Source of the DNA: Ferrimonas balearica
GTDB taxonomy: Bacteria; Pseudomonadota; Gammaproteobacteria; Enterobacterales; Shewanellaceae
Assembly: GCF_019802085.1 (NCBI RefSeq)
Contig: NZ_JAHVHV010000001.1
Coordinates: 806,001 to 870,000, forward strand
Length of the DNA: 64,000 nt
Direction: 5' to 3'
This document shows positions 36,154 to 44,416 of the stretch, piece by piece. Within the stretch, counting starts at the first letter, position 1; each line of letters starts with the position of its first letter. Made by a program: the position numbers and the translations under genes. The notes under the pieces were generated by a model that had not been told where the DNA came from, did no database searches, and saw nothing but the letters and a program-made list of their open reading frames with translations.

Positions 36154-37914
36154 TTAAAGCCAAAGGCCCACTTTTTCGCTGTTTACCGTGCTCAAGGTCA
36201 CAGTATCCTTCGCCGTCGCCCGGAGTTCAAGGGTACCGGACATCATTTCGTCGCGGCGGAACCAGTGGAGATTCAGTTCGCTACCCTCCGGGTAACGGGC
36301 CAGCTGCTGGTCCAGGGAGCCGTCTACCGCCAGTCCGTCCAGGGCCACCAGACGGTCGCCTGCTGCCAGGCCGGCGTGGTGGGCGCTGCCCCCCTCGGCC
36401 ACGGTTTCGATCCGCACCCCGAAATCCACTGCCTTGTAACGGGCTCCCAGGGCCACCGCCAGCGGCGGCTTGCCCTGACCGCCCTTGTCGGCGTTGCCGT
36501 TGGCACCGCGCAGGCGCAGCTCCACGCCCACCTGGGCCAGCAGGGCTTCCAGGGGCAGGTCTTCGGTGCTGTCCAGGTAGGCGAACAGATCGGAGACGTC
36601 GCGGCCGAGCAGCTCCGCCACCAGGGCCTGATGACTGTCCTCCTCGGTGCCGATCCCCACTTCGCCGAAGCGTTGCCACAGCATCTGCATCAGGTCATCG
36701 ATGGAGCGCTTGCCGCCGCTTTCCAGGCGCAGGGTCAAGTCCAGCATCAGGGCAAACATCGCCCCCTTGGTGTAGTAGCTGACGATGGCGTTCTGGGCGT
36801 TCTCGTCCTGTTTGTAGAACTTGGTCCAGGCGTTGAAGCTGGAGTCCCGCAGGCTCTGCTTGAAGCGGCCACTGCCCCGGGTGACCCGGGTCATCCCTTC
36901 GGCCAGCATCTGCAGGTAGGTGTCGCGGTCGACGCAGCCGGACCGGTACACCAGCAGATCATCGTAGTAGGAGGTGATCCCCTCGTAGGCCCACAGCTGA
37001 CGGGTGTAGCTCTCCTGGCTCAGATCGTAGGGCAGGAAACCGGCGGGCTTGATCCGTTTGACGTTCCAGTTGTGGAAGTACTCGTGGGAGCACAGGGAGA
37101 GGAAGGTGCGGTAGCCGTCGGACATCGCCGGTTCGGTGATGCTGGGCAGATCGCCGCGACCGCACACCAGGGCGGTGGAGGCCCGGTGCTCCAGGCCGCC
37201 AAAACCGCTGCCCACCACCTGGGTCATGAACAGGTAGCGGTCGTAGGGGGCTTTGCCGCCAAAGAGGTTGATCTGATACTCGCAGATCTTCTTGAGATCG
37301 GCGCAGATCCGGTCGGTGTCCGCCAAATGGCGGCCGGTGAGCACCAGATCATGGGGTACGCCGCCGGCCTCGAAACTGGCCAGGGTGAAGGTGCCCATCT
37401 CCACCGGGTGGTCAATCAGCTCGTCGTAGCTGTCCGCCCGGTAGGTGCCGAAGCCGTAGCGCTCGGCGCCGGCTTCAGACATCGCCGTGGCCACGCGCCA
37501 CTGGGCATACTCTTCGCCCTCGGGGGCCAGCAGGGTCACGGTGACCGGCTTATCCTCCTGACCGACCACCGCCAGGAAGGTGCTGCTGCCGTTGAAAAAA
37601 CCGTGGGTTTGATCCAGGTGGGCGCCGCGCACCGACAGGTCCCAGGCGTAGACCTGGTAGTGCAGCTCCACCTCGGCGGCGTCCTCCTCCAGCGCCCAGG
37701 TCTGCTTGTCCAGCTGCACCAGGGCCACCGGAGCGCCGCCGGGGCGCTGGGCACGCACGCCGATCAGGTGGCGGGCAAAGTCCCGCACCATGTAGCTGCC
37801 GGGCAGCCAGGCGGGCAGGGTGAATTGCTGGCCGGCCTGGGCGTTGTCCAGGGTCAGTGACACGGCAAAGAGGTGGGCGAGGGGATCGACGGGTTGGATC
37901 TGGTAGTGGATCAT
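36154..37914 (-). CDS. M61 family glycyl aminopeptidase with PDZ domain
   Basis: A 586-residue cytosolic peptidase. The zinc motif HEYFHNWNVKR begins at H277, with the third-ligand region WAYEGITSYYDDLLVYRSG following. N-terminal TLDNAQAGQQFTLPAWLPGSYM and the C-terminal PDZ-like domain (about 490-570, with GLAAGDRLVALDGLAVDG) are the normal M61 arrangement. M61 enzymes remove N-terminal Gly or Ala. The start ATG 37914 is inferred from homology at MIHYQIQP; the GGAAG site is rather distant. The long open frame upstream to 38232 is not coding in my view. Confidence 0.92.
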   Translation of the reverse strand: MIHYQIQPVDPLAHLFAVSLTLDNAQAGQQFTLPAWLPGSYMVRDFARHLIGVRAQRPGGAPVALVQLDKQTWALEEDAAEVELHYQVYAWDLSVRGAHLDQTHGFFNGSSTFLAVVGQEDKPVTVTLLAPEGEEYAQWRVATAMSEAGAERYGFGTYRADSYDELIDHPVEMGTFTLASFEAGGVPHDLVLTGRHLADTDRICADLKKICEYQINLFGGKAPYDRYLFMTQVVGSGFGGLEHRASTALVCGRGDLPSITEPAMSDGYRTFLSLCSHEYFHNWNVKRIKPAGFLPYDLSQESYTRQLWAYEGITSYYDDLLVYRSGCVDRDTYLQMLAEGMTRVTRGSGRFKQSLRDSSFNAWTKFYKQDENAQNAIVSYYTKGAMFALMLDLTLRLESGGKRSIDDLMQMLWQRFGEVGIGTEEDSHQALVAELLGRDVSDLFAYLDSTEDLPLEALLAQVGVELRLRGANGNADKGGQGKPPLAVALGARYKAVDFGVRIETVAEGGSAHHAGLAAGDRLVALDGLAVDGSLDQQLARYPEGSELNLHWFRRDEMMSGTLELRATAKDTVTLSTVNSEKVGLWL

Positions 37915-38084
37915 CAGGGACTGCTTCCTTCCTGGTGGGGTTCCTGTGGCCGATTGTAGCCAGCCCCCCGGGGCCTTGTCAGCCGATAAGTTGTCCGGTG
38001 TGTAACGGCATTTGTGATTGAGATCCATCCACTTTGTGCCCAGCCGGGGTAAGCTCGGCCCTCCAGTGCTGCCGGGATGCCGCC

Positions 38085-38195
38085 ATGTTGACCCTGTTTC
38101 GTCCGTTTTTGCTGATGATCGCCCTCTATGGGCTGTTTTGCCTGTTCGGCCTGTGGCGAGGCTGGCGGGAGCAGCAGCGCGCCGCCAAGCTGTAA
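38085..38195 (+). CDS. possible 36-residue single-pass membrane peptide
   Basis: An open frame MLTLFRPFLLMIALYGLFCL continues into FGLWRGWREQQRAAKL and stops at TAA. It has one TM helix and a basic C-terminus, as real small membrane proteins do. The ribosome-binding site is weak (GGGATG), and nothing else confirms expression. It lies alone between the M61 gene and hinT. Confidence 0.4.
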   Translation: MLTLFRPFLLMIALYGLFCLFGLWRGWREQQRAAKL

Positions 38196-38306
38196 AGCTG
38201 GCCTGACCCTGATGACAAAAGGATGACGGCAAAGAGAATTTTCTCCCATGTGACAGACTCGTATAATAAGAGCTGATTTGTCATTGCCTGACCCAGGGAG
38301 CCCTTC

Positions 38307-38657
38307 ATGGCCGAAGAAACCCTCTTTTCCAAGATCGTCCGTCGGGAGATCCCCGCGGAGATCCTCTACCAGGACGATCTGGTGACCGCCTTCAAGGACA
38401 TCAGTCCCAAGGCCCCCCACCACATTCTCATCATCCCCAACCACCTGATCCCCACCGTCAACGACGTCACCGCTGAGGACGAAGCGGCCCTGGGTCGGAT
38501 CTTCACCGTGGCCGCCAAACTGGCCCGGGAGCTGGGGATCGCCGAGGACGGCTACCGCCTGATGATGAACTGCAATCGTCACGGTGGGCAGGAGGTGTAC
38601 CACGTGCACATGCACCTGTTGGGGGGCAAGCCCCTGGGGCCGATGCTCGCCGTATGA
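38307..38657 (+). CDS. hinT: HIT-family purine nucleoside phosphoramidase HinT
   Basis: A 116-residue histidine-triad protein. The catalytic motif HVHMHLLGG closes the fold, preceded by [14 protein letters not shown] and [14 protein letters not shown]. HinT hydrolyses aminoacyl-AMP and other AMP phosphoramidates. Its stop overlaps the next start (ATGA), and the downstream ycfL recalls the enterobacterial hinT-ycfL order, with two extra thioesterase genes inserted here. Confidence 0.95.
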   Translation: MAEETLFSKIVRREIPAEILYQDDLVTAFKDISPKAPHHILIIPNHLIPTVNDVTAEDEAALGRIFTVAAKLARELGIAEDGYRLMMNCNRHGGQEVYHVHMHLLGGKPLGPMLAV

Positions 38658-39151
38658 AGACACCCGATAACAGCGAATTTTTCCCCCTCACCGGGCTGGC
38701 CCGCCGCTTCGTCGACCAGCTCGCCCAGTGTCGCGCCCTGGGGGTCAAGACCCTGGAGGGCAGCGAGCACCATGTGTTGCTGGAGCTGCCCTACCACGAG
38801 CAGTTGGTGGGTTACCCGGACACCGGGGTGCTCCATGGCGGGGTGATCACCACCTTGATGGACACCGCTTCCGGGGCCTCGGTGGTTTGTGCCGTGACCC
38901 AGAAAACCGGTGAGATCGAGCTCTGTCCCACCCTGGATCTCCGAGTCGACTACATGAAGGCGGCACAGCCGGGCAAGCCGGTGTACGGCTTTGCCGAGTG
39001 CTTCAAGCTCACCAGCGCCGTGGCCTTCACCCGGGGGCTGGCCTACCAGGACTCCATGGACGATCCCATCGCCCAGGCGGTGGGGTCCTTCATGCGCATC
39101 GGACCGGAGCTGATGACCGACAGCTTCCGCCAGGCGCTGATGGGGGAATGA
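38654..39151 (+). CDS. hotdog-fold thioesterase (PaaI/YigI-like), first of a pair
   Basis: A 165-residue acyl-CoA thioesterase. The hotdog catalytic region is [20 protein letters not shown], followed by [20 protein letters not shown]. The start ATGA overlaps the hinT stop and its own stop overlaps the next start in the same way, so all three genes are coupled. Substrate chain length unknown. Confidence 0.88.
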   Translation: MKTPDNSEFFPLTGLARRFVDQLAQCRALGVKTLEGSEHHVLLELPYHEQLVGYPDTGVLHGGVITTLMDTASGASVVCAVTQKTGEIELCPTLDLRVDYMKAAQPGKPVYGFAECFKLTSAVAFTRGLAYQDSMDDPIAQAVGSFMRIGPELMTDSFRQALMGE

Positions 39152-39582
39152 TGGACATCAAACAGCTGCTGCGGGAAGCCACCGCGGAGAACGACTACAG
39201 CCGACTGCTGGATCTGGTGCCCTATGCCCGTTTTATTGGCATGGAGTGCGAGCGGTTTGGCGACGAGATGGTGTTCCGTCTGCCGCCCAAAGAGCAGAAT
39301 CTGGGCAACCCCATGCTGCCGGCGCTGCACGGTGGGGTGATTGCCGGGTTTATGGAGATGTCCGCCATTCTCCAGCTGATGGTGCTGATGCAGACCACCC
39401 GGGTGCCGAAAATCGTTGATTTCTCGATCGACTATTTGCGTGCAGGCTACGCCCGAGAGACCTATTGTGAATGTAAGATCACTCGCCAGGGGCGGCGGGT
39501 GGCCAATGTCAGCGTCAACTGCTGGCAAACCAATCGCAAGCAACCCATCGCCACGGCGAGGGCGCACTTTTTGATCGACTAG
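39148..39582 (+). CDS. hotdog-fold thioesterase (PaaI-like), second of a pair
   Basis: A 144-residue hotdog protein with ALHGGVIAGFMEMSAILQL as the active-site helix and VDFSIDYLRAGYARETYCE as the central strand pair. It begins ATGATG (39148 or 39151), overlapping the previous TGA. It is clearly related to its neighbour but diverged, so the pair may form a heteromer or act on different acyl chains. In the first enzyme the helix has D (TLMDTAS); here it has E (FMEMSA), an equivalent acidic catalytic residue. Confidence 0.87.
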   Translation: MMDIKQLLREATAENDYSRLLDLVPYARFIGMECERFGDEMVFRLPPKEQNLGNPMLPALHGGVIAGFMEMSAILQLMVLMQTTRVPKIVDFSIDYLRAGYARETYCECKITRQGRRVANVSVNCWQTNRKQPIATARAHFLID

Positions 39583-39591
39583 GAGGCAGGG

Positions 39592-39978
39592 ATGAGAGCG
39601 TGGATTCTGGTACTGACGATGTTACTGACCGGGTGCAGTTCCATAACGGCGGGGGTGGCGGCCCGCTCGGATCGGCCGGAGCTGCGCATTGACTCCAGCA
39701 GCGTGGCCCGGGAGGTCACCATTGAACGGGTGCAGAAACGCTACGTGGGGGATCGCCTCCAGGCCTCCGCGGTGCTGGCCTCCCGGGTCAGCACGGATCG
39801 CTATCTGCAGTACAAGTTCACCTTCTACGACATCGACGGGATCCCGCTGGAGCCGGAGACCATGAGCTGGCGTCCCATTAATCTGCACGGTGGGGAGCAA
39901 CGCCCGGTCACCGCGGTGGCCCCGCTGCCCACCGCCACCGAATTCGAGATCTATGTACGCCGGGCAACGGACGAGTAA
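39592..39978 (+). CDS. ycfL: YcfL family lipoprotein
   Basis: A 128-residue lipoprotein: WILVLTMLLTGCSS is the lipobox. The mature domain with LQYKFTFYDIDGIPLEPE and GGEQRPVTAVAP fits the DUF1425/YcfL family. In enterobacteria ycfL sits between hinT and lpoB, matching the gene order seen here. The function is unknown; the protein should sit on the inner face of the outer membrane. A terminator follows 36 bases later. Confidence 0.85.
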   Translation: MRAWILVLTMLLTGCSSITAGVAARSDRPELRIDSSSVAREVTIERVQKRYVGDRLQASAVLASRVSTDRYLQYKFTFYDIDGIPLEPETMSWRPINLHGGEQRPVTAVAPLPTATEFEIYVRRATDE

Positions 39979-40013
39979 CGCTCTGTAAAACCTCGTTACA
40001 AAGCACCAACAGC

Positions 40014-40050
40014 AATCGGTTCCGACTGTGATCGGGGCCGATTTTTTTTT
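40014..40050 (+). terminator. intrinsic terminator of the hinT-ycfL operon
   Basis: AATCGGTTCCGA pairs with TCGGGGCCGATT (two G-T wobbles) over a six-base loop and is followed by a run of about nine T. Confidence 0.9.
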
Positions 40051-40141
40051 CCCGCCACTGCGTACAATGTCGCACATCGAAGCCCTTCATGGATGAGTTC
40101 AAGGCGTAGGGCCGCCCCTGTACTTGTCTTTGGAGAACGCT

Positions 40142-40300
40142 ATGACCGACATGATCCTCGAGATCTCCCCCGCCATGTTCAGCACCCCCCTGCTGTCCGG
40201 TGTGATTTCCACCTTCCTGACCCTGGGTCTGGGCTACTGGGCCTACCTGGCGTACGACTACAACCGCACTGAGACCGAGCCCAAGCTCTGGAACCAGTAA
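40142..40300 (+). CDS. 52-residue small membrane protein
   Basis: A short open frame MTDMILEISPAMFSTPLLSG, then ISTFLTLGLGYWAYLAYDYN and a polar tail ending KLWNQ. It has one central TM helix. The evidence for a real gene is strong for its size: GGAG eight bases before ATG, a -10-like TACAAT near 40062-40067, a terminator before it (ycfL operon) and its own terminator nine bases after its stop. It is therefore an independent unit. I do not recognise a family. Short subunits of respiratory complexes look like this, but there is no evidence for one. Confidence 0.75.
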   Translation: MTDMILEISPAMFSTPLLSGVISTFLTLGLGYWAYLAYDYNRTETEPKLWNQ

Positions 40301-40308
40301 GCGAATCA

Positions 40309-40332
40309 GCCCGCCCCCCGGCGGGCTTTTTT
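40309..40332 (+). terminator. intrinsic terminator of the 52-residue protein gene
   Basis: GCCCGCC pairs with GGCGGGC over a CCCC loop, then six T. It separates this gene from the TPP riboswitch promoter. Confidence 0.92.
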
Positions 40333-40377
40333 GTGCCCTCTGTCCCAAATCCCCTCGCTTTTGCGTATACTCCGCCT

Positions 40378-40463
40378 CGCCACGGGGTGTGCACCGCACT
40401 GAGATCCTGCCCGCCAGGGAACCCGTCGAACCTGATCCGGCTGATACCGGCGTAGGAATGGCG
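40378..40463 (+). promoter_or_regulatory. thiamin pyrophosphate (TPP) riboswitch
   Basis: The element has the conserved THI-box parts in order: P1 CGCCA/TGGCG (40378-40382 with 40459-40463), GGGGTG, CTGAGA in the pyrimidine-sensor loop, then ACCC, GAACCTGATC and GATACCGGCGTAGGAA of the pyrophosphate-sensor arm. A -10-like TATACT lies at 40366-40371, so the riboswitch starts the transcript. It would shut down the thiamin uptake operon at 40527-44378 when TPP is plentiful. No obvious terminator stem with a T-run is seen before the receptor ATG, so control of translation initiation is more likely than transcription attenuation. Confidence 0.95.
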
Positions 40464-40526
40464 TAGCCCCCTCCCGCCGCTCCGGATCCGCTCTGTTGCA
40501 CCACCATCACGAGACACGATACGGAC

Positions 40527-42659
40527 ATGAGACGCTCACTGCTCTCCCTGGCCATGCTGGCCGCCCTCCCTGCCGCCGCCGAAGAGGCGATGGAAACCCT
40601 CACCGTGATCGCCGATTTTCGCGGTCAGTCCCTGGCCGAACTGCCGGCTTCCGCCACCGTCCTCGACGCTCAGCAGCTGCAGGACGAAGGGGGGGAACAC
40701 TTCGAAGACGCCCTGCACCGCATCCCCAACCTGAACTGGTCCGGCGGCAGCTCCCGTCCCCGCTACTTCCAGATCCGCGGGGTGGGGGAGCAGGAGGAGT
40801 ACCAGGGGGCGCCCAACAGCTCCGTGGGCTTTATTGTCGATGACATCGACCTGTCCGGCATCGGCATGGCCGCCAGCCTCTACGATCTGCAGCAGGTCGA
40901 GGTGCTGCGGGGCCCCCAGGGCACCCGCTACGGCGCCAACGCCCTGGCCGGCCTCATCTACGTCAAAAGCCAGGATCCCACCGAGGTGTTTGAGACCGGC
41001 ACGGAGATCACCGTCGCCGAGGACAACCAGCTGACGGTGGGGGCCTACGCCTCCGGCGCGGCGGACCAAAGCGGGGAGCTGCTCTACCGGGTGGCGGTGC
41101 AGAACCACCAACAGGACGGCTTTCGCCACAACGCCTACCTGGGGGTGGACGATACCAACGCCCGGGATGAAACCACGGTGCGGGCCAAGCTGCGCTGGCT
41201 GCCCAGCGACACCTTTCAGGCGGATCTCACCTTCCTCCACGCCAACCTGGACAACGGCTACGACGCCTGGACCCTGGACAACAACGGCTTCACCACCTTG
41301 ACCGACGAGCCTGGGGTGGACAGTCAGCGCACCAATGGCATGGCACTCAAGCTGGGCTGGGAGATCTCCGAGGCGGTCAACCTCACCGCCATCACCAGCT
41401 ACGCCAACAGCCACACGCGCCACGCCTACGACGGCGACTGGGCCAATGGCGACTACTGGGCGGGGCTGGAGTGCTCGGTCTACGACGATAACTGGAACGT
41501 CATCGGCACCGAGCCCTGCGTCTACGACTACTTCTGGGACAAGCGGGCCAAGCGCGACACCCTGAGCCAGGAGTTTCGCTTCGCCTCCGGCGAGGCCGGG
41601 CGGATCTTCTCCGGCACCACCGACTGGCTGATCGGCGTCTACTACAGCAAGCTCAAGGAGCACAACGATCTGGAGAGCTACTACAACGGCTTCCCGGATC
41701 AGTTCCTGGTCAGCGACTACAAGGCCGCCAACACAGCGCTCTTCGGTCAGCTGGACAGCACCCTGGGGGCCTGGGAGCTCTCCGCCGGGCTGCGGGTGGA
41801 GTACCGTCAGAGCGATTACGCCGACGACACCGGCGAGGCCTTCGAGCCCAAGGAGACCATGTGGGGCGGTCACCTCTCCGCCAGCCGGGCGCTGGGGGGC
41901 GGACACCGCGGTTATCTGCGCATCGCCCGAGGCTACAAGGCCGGCGGCTTCAATATGGGGCTGCCGCCGGTACTGGGCGAGCAGACCGAGTTTGATGCCG
42001 AAACCCTCTACAACTACGAGCTGGGCCTTAAAAGCCGCCTGTTTGGCGGGGCCGTGAACTCCAACCTGGCGCTGTTCTACATGGACCGTCAGGACCAGCA
42101 GGTGGAAGCCTCCCTGCAGGACCCGGACAACCCCCAGCGCTTCTTCCTCTACACCAACAACGCCGGGGCGTCGGAGAACTACGGCCTGGAGTGGGACCTC
42201 AGCTGGCAGGCCAGCCGACAGCTGGAGATCTACGGCACCCTGGGGCTGCTCAAGGCCCGCTACAAGACCTACATGCTGCCCCAGGCGGACGGCTCCGAGC
42301 TGGACCTGTCCGGTCGGGAGCTGGCCCACGCCCCCAGTTACCAGTTTGCCCTGGGGGGCACCTACCGGGCCGACAATGGCTGGTTCAGCAACCTCAATTT
42401 CAACGGCTCCGACGCCTTCTACTACTCTGACAGCCACGATGCCCAGTCCGAGTCCTACGTGCTGGTCAACGCCAAGCTGGGCTACGAGGCCCAGAGCTGG
42501 GCGCTGTACCTGTGGGGGCGCAACCTCACCGACGAGCGCTACGGCGTGCGGGGCTTCTATTTTGGCAACGAGCCGAACGAGGATTGGGCGCCGAAGCTGT
42601 ACGTGCGCTACGGCGATCCGCGTCAATTTGGCCTGACCTTCCGCTACGACTACTTCTAA
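40527..42659 (+). CDS. TonB-dependent outer-membrane receptor, thiamin-regulated
   Basis: A 710-residue receptor. A signal peptide (to PAAAEE) is followed by the TonB box ETLTVIA, a plug domain (NLNWSGGSSRPRYFQIRGVG and VEVLRGPQGTRYGANALAG) and a 22-strand barrel ending FGLTFRYDYF. It is the first gene under the TPP riboswitch, so it likely imports thiamin or a thiamin phosphate across the outer membrane. TPP-regulated TonB receptors of this kind are known from comparative genomics of marine gammaproteobacteria. Substrate is from context, not from the barrel sequence. Confidence 0.93.
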   Translation: MRRSLLSLAMLAALPAAAEEAMETLTVIADFRGQSLAELPASATVLDAQQLQDEGGEHFEDALHRIPNLNWSGGSSRPRYFQIRGVGEQEEYQGAPNSSVGFIVDDIDLSGIGMAASLYDLQQVEVLRGPQGTRYGANALAGLIYVKSQDPTEVFETGTEITVAEDNQLTVGAYASGAADQSGELLYRVAVQNHQQDGFRHNAYLGVDDTNARDETTVRAKLRWLPSDTFQADLTFLHANLDNGYDAWTLDNNGFTTLTDEPGVDSQRTNGMALKLGWEISEAVNLTAITSYANSHTRHAYDGDWANGDYWAGLECSVYDDNWNVIGTEPCVYDYFWDKRAKRDTLSQEFRFASGEAGRIFSGTTDWLIGVYYSKLKEHNDLESYYNGFPDQFLVSDYKAANTALFGQLDSTLGAWELSAGLRVEYRQSDYADDTGEAFEPKETMWGGHLSASRALGGGHRGYLRIARGYKAGGFNMGLPPVLGEQTEFDAETLYNYELGLKSRLFGGAVNSNLALFYMDRQDQQVEASLQDPDNPQRFFLYTNNAGASENYGLEWDLSWQASRQLEIYGTLGLLKARYKTYMLPQADGSELDLSGRELAHAPSYQFALGGTYRADNGWFSNLNFNGSDAFYYSDSHDAQSESYVLVNAKLGYEAQSWALYLWGRNLTDERYGVRGFYFGNEPNEDWAPKLYVRYGDPRQFGLTFRYDYF

Positions 42660-42669
42660 GGAGCCGACC

Positions 42670-42930
42670 ATGCAACTGGCTGTTGAGATCAGCTGTTATC
42701 CCCTCCAGGACGAGTACCTGGCCGCCATCAAGTGGTTTATCGAACGCCTGGACCAGTACCCCGAGGTGCGCCGTCTCACCAACGGCATGAGTACCCAGCT
42801 GATGGGCGATTACGACACCGTGATGGCGCTGCTGGCCACCGAGATGAAGGCCGCCCATCAGCAGTGGGGCAAAGGGGTCTTTGTCTGTAAGTTCATCCCC
42901 GGCGGGGTCAACCTTGATCACAGTGAGTGA
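42670..42930 (+). CDS. YkoF/MTH1187-like thiamin-binding domain protein
   Basis: An 86-residue soluble protein starting at ATG 42670 behind AAGGAG, ten bases after the receptor. LAVEISCYPLQDEYLAAIKW and MSTQLMGDYDTVMALLATEM resemble a single ferredoxin-like repeat of YkoF, the thiamin/HMP-binding protein of Bacillus, and the YqgV/MTH1187 family. The TPP-riboswitch context supports thiamin binding. It overlaps pnuT by eight bases. Confidence 0.8.
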   Translation: MQLAVEISCYPLQDEYLAAIKWFIERLDQYPEVRRLTNGMSTQLMGDYDTVMALLATEMKAAHQQWGKGVFVCKFIPGGVNLDHSE

Positions 42931-43558
42931 GTGGTGGGCCCAGGCCAATGAGCAGGCCCACGCCCTGACCGGCTGGGAAGCGATGGCGGTGCTGCTGGCC
43001 ATCGCCTACCTGTTGCTGGCGATGCGCCGCAGCCTCTGGTGCTGGCCGGCGGCGGCCGGCAGCACGGTGATCTACATGGCGCTGTTCTGGCACGTGGCGC
43101 TGCTGATGGAGTCGGTGCTCAACTTCTACTACCTGCTGATGGCCGGCTACGGCTTCTGGCAATGGCGCTTCGGCGGCGACCGGGGGGCGGGACTGGCCCT
43201 GACCCGCTGGTCCTGGACCACCCACCTGGTCATCATCGCGGGCACCACCGCGGTGGCCCTGGGGCTGGGGTACCTGATGGACACCCGAACTCATGCTGAC
43301 CTGGCCTACCTGGATGCCCTGACCACCTGTTTTGCCGTGGTCACCACGGTGATGGTGGCCCGCAAGGTGGTGGAGAACTGGCTCTACTGGGTGGTGATCG
43401 ACCTGGTCTCCATCTACCTCTACTTGGAAAAGGGGCTCTACCTCACCTCGGGGTTGTTCCTCTTCTACGTGGGGATGGCGGCCCTGGCCTACCTGCAGTG
43501 GCGCGACCAGCACCGCAAGGAGCAGAGTGACCCCAACTGGGGCCTCGGCTGTGCCTGA
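42923..43558 (+). CDS. pnuT: PnuT thiamin transporter (PnuC family)
   Basis: A 211-residue inner-membrane protein of the PnuC fold with about seven TM helices. Key blocks: YLLLAMRRSLWCWPAAAGST, LLMESVLNFYYLLMAGYGFW and VENWLYWVVIDLVSIYLYLE. PnuC paralogues under TPP riboswitches are PnuT, which move thiamin by facilitated diffusion. The start is uncertain: GTG 42923 is taken here; TTG 42914 or TTG 42881 (with AAAGGGG) are alternatives. It overlaps the kinase gene by 32 bases, which implies coupled translation. Confidence 0.88.
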   Translation: MSEWWAQANEQAHALTGWEAMAVLLAIAYLLLAMRRSLWCWPAAAGSTVIYMALFWHVALLMESVLNFYYLLMAGYGFWQWRFGGDRGAGLALTRWSWTTHLVIIAGTTAVALGLGYLMDTRTHADLAYLDALTTCFAVVTTVMVARKVVENWLYWVVIDLVSIYLYLEKGLYLTSGLFLFYVGMAALAYLQWRDQHRKEQSDPNWGLGCA

Positions 43559-44378
43559 GGGCCTGAACGCCGCCTGTGAGCGTCTGGAGGCGCTGGGCTA
43601 CCGCTGGCAGCGCCGTGAGGCGCTCGACGGTGGGCTGGGCAACCGGCTCTGGCGGCTCGATGGCGAAGGGCAGAGCCTGGTGCTCCGATTGCACAACCAG
43701 GCCCTGGCGTTCTGCGTCGACCGGGCGCAGGAGGCGCGGGCCTGGCGGGCGGTGCAGGCCCTGGGGCGGGCGCCGGCGCTGCTGCACTGGGAGACCGCCT
43801 TCAGCCTCTCCGCCTGGGGCGGCACGGCCCCGGAGGCGCTGGAGGCAACGCCCCTGCTGGATCTGATGGCGGTCCTGCACGCGTTGCCCGGCCACTGGAC
43901 CCCGGTGCGCCCCGAGGTACGGATCCAGGCCTACCTGTCGGGTCTTTCACACTCGCAATGCACCCCCTGGCTTGAGCACCTGCCCCCTTGGCGTCAGGCC
44001 CTGTCCGGCTCCGCGTTGCCCGAGGGGTTTATCCACGGGGATCTGCATCGGGGCAACCTGCTGGTGGGGGAGGGCGGTCACTACCTGGCGCTGGATTTCG
44101 AGTACGCCGGGCAGGCCTCGCCGCTGATGGATCTCGCCCCCATCCTGACCGAGTCCGATCCCGAGTGGGGGCGGGCGCTGTGGCAGGGCTATCTGGCCCG
44201 GCGCGGTGTGTCGGCGGATGACGGGGAGTGGGCGGCGATGCGCGGGGCGGCCTGTCTCTACCTGCTAATGAGCGCCGCCTGGGCCGAGCGGATGGAACGG
44301 CTTCATGGTGACGTCATTTACTCTCAATGGCTTAAGCACTACCTTGACTCCATAGGGGAATGGAACCGGGACCGATAG
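43527..44378 (+). CDS. thiamin kinase-like (ThiK/choline kinase fold) phosphotransferase
   Basis: A 283-residue kinase of the APH/choline kinase fold. The catalytic loop is FIHGDLHRGNLLV and the metal-binding LALDFEYAGQASPLMDLA. GTG 43527 has AAGGAG five bases upstream, inside pnuT. As the last gene of the TPP-riboswitch operon it probably phosphorylates imported thiamin, trapping it in the cell, as ThiK does. The neighbour-based assignment is strong, the sequence-based one only to the fold. Confidence 0.82.
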   Translation: MTPTGASAVPEGLNAACERLEALGYRWQRREALDGGLGNRLWRLDGEGQSLVLRLHNQALAFCVDRAQEARAWRAVQALGRAPALLHWETAFSLSAWGGTAPEALEATPLLDLMAVLHALPGHWTPVRPEVRIQAYLSGLSHSQCTPWLEHLPPWRQALSGSALPEGFIHGDLHRGNLLVGEGGHYLALDFEYAGQASPLMDLAPILTESDPEWGRALWQGYLARRGVSADDGEWAAMRGAACLYLLMSAAWAERMERLHGDVIYSQWLKHYLDSIGEWNRDR

Positions 44379-44416
44379 GGTCCAACAGAATACCAACCAA
44401 AAGGAGGCCATCAGGG

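Noticed and set aside
36154..38232. Longer 692-residue start for the M61 peptidase
   Set aside because: The added N-terminus lacks family similarity and composition; ATG 37914 gives the conserved MIHYQIQP start.
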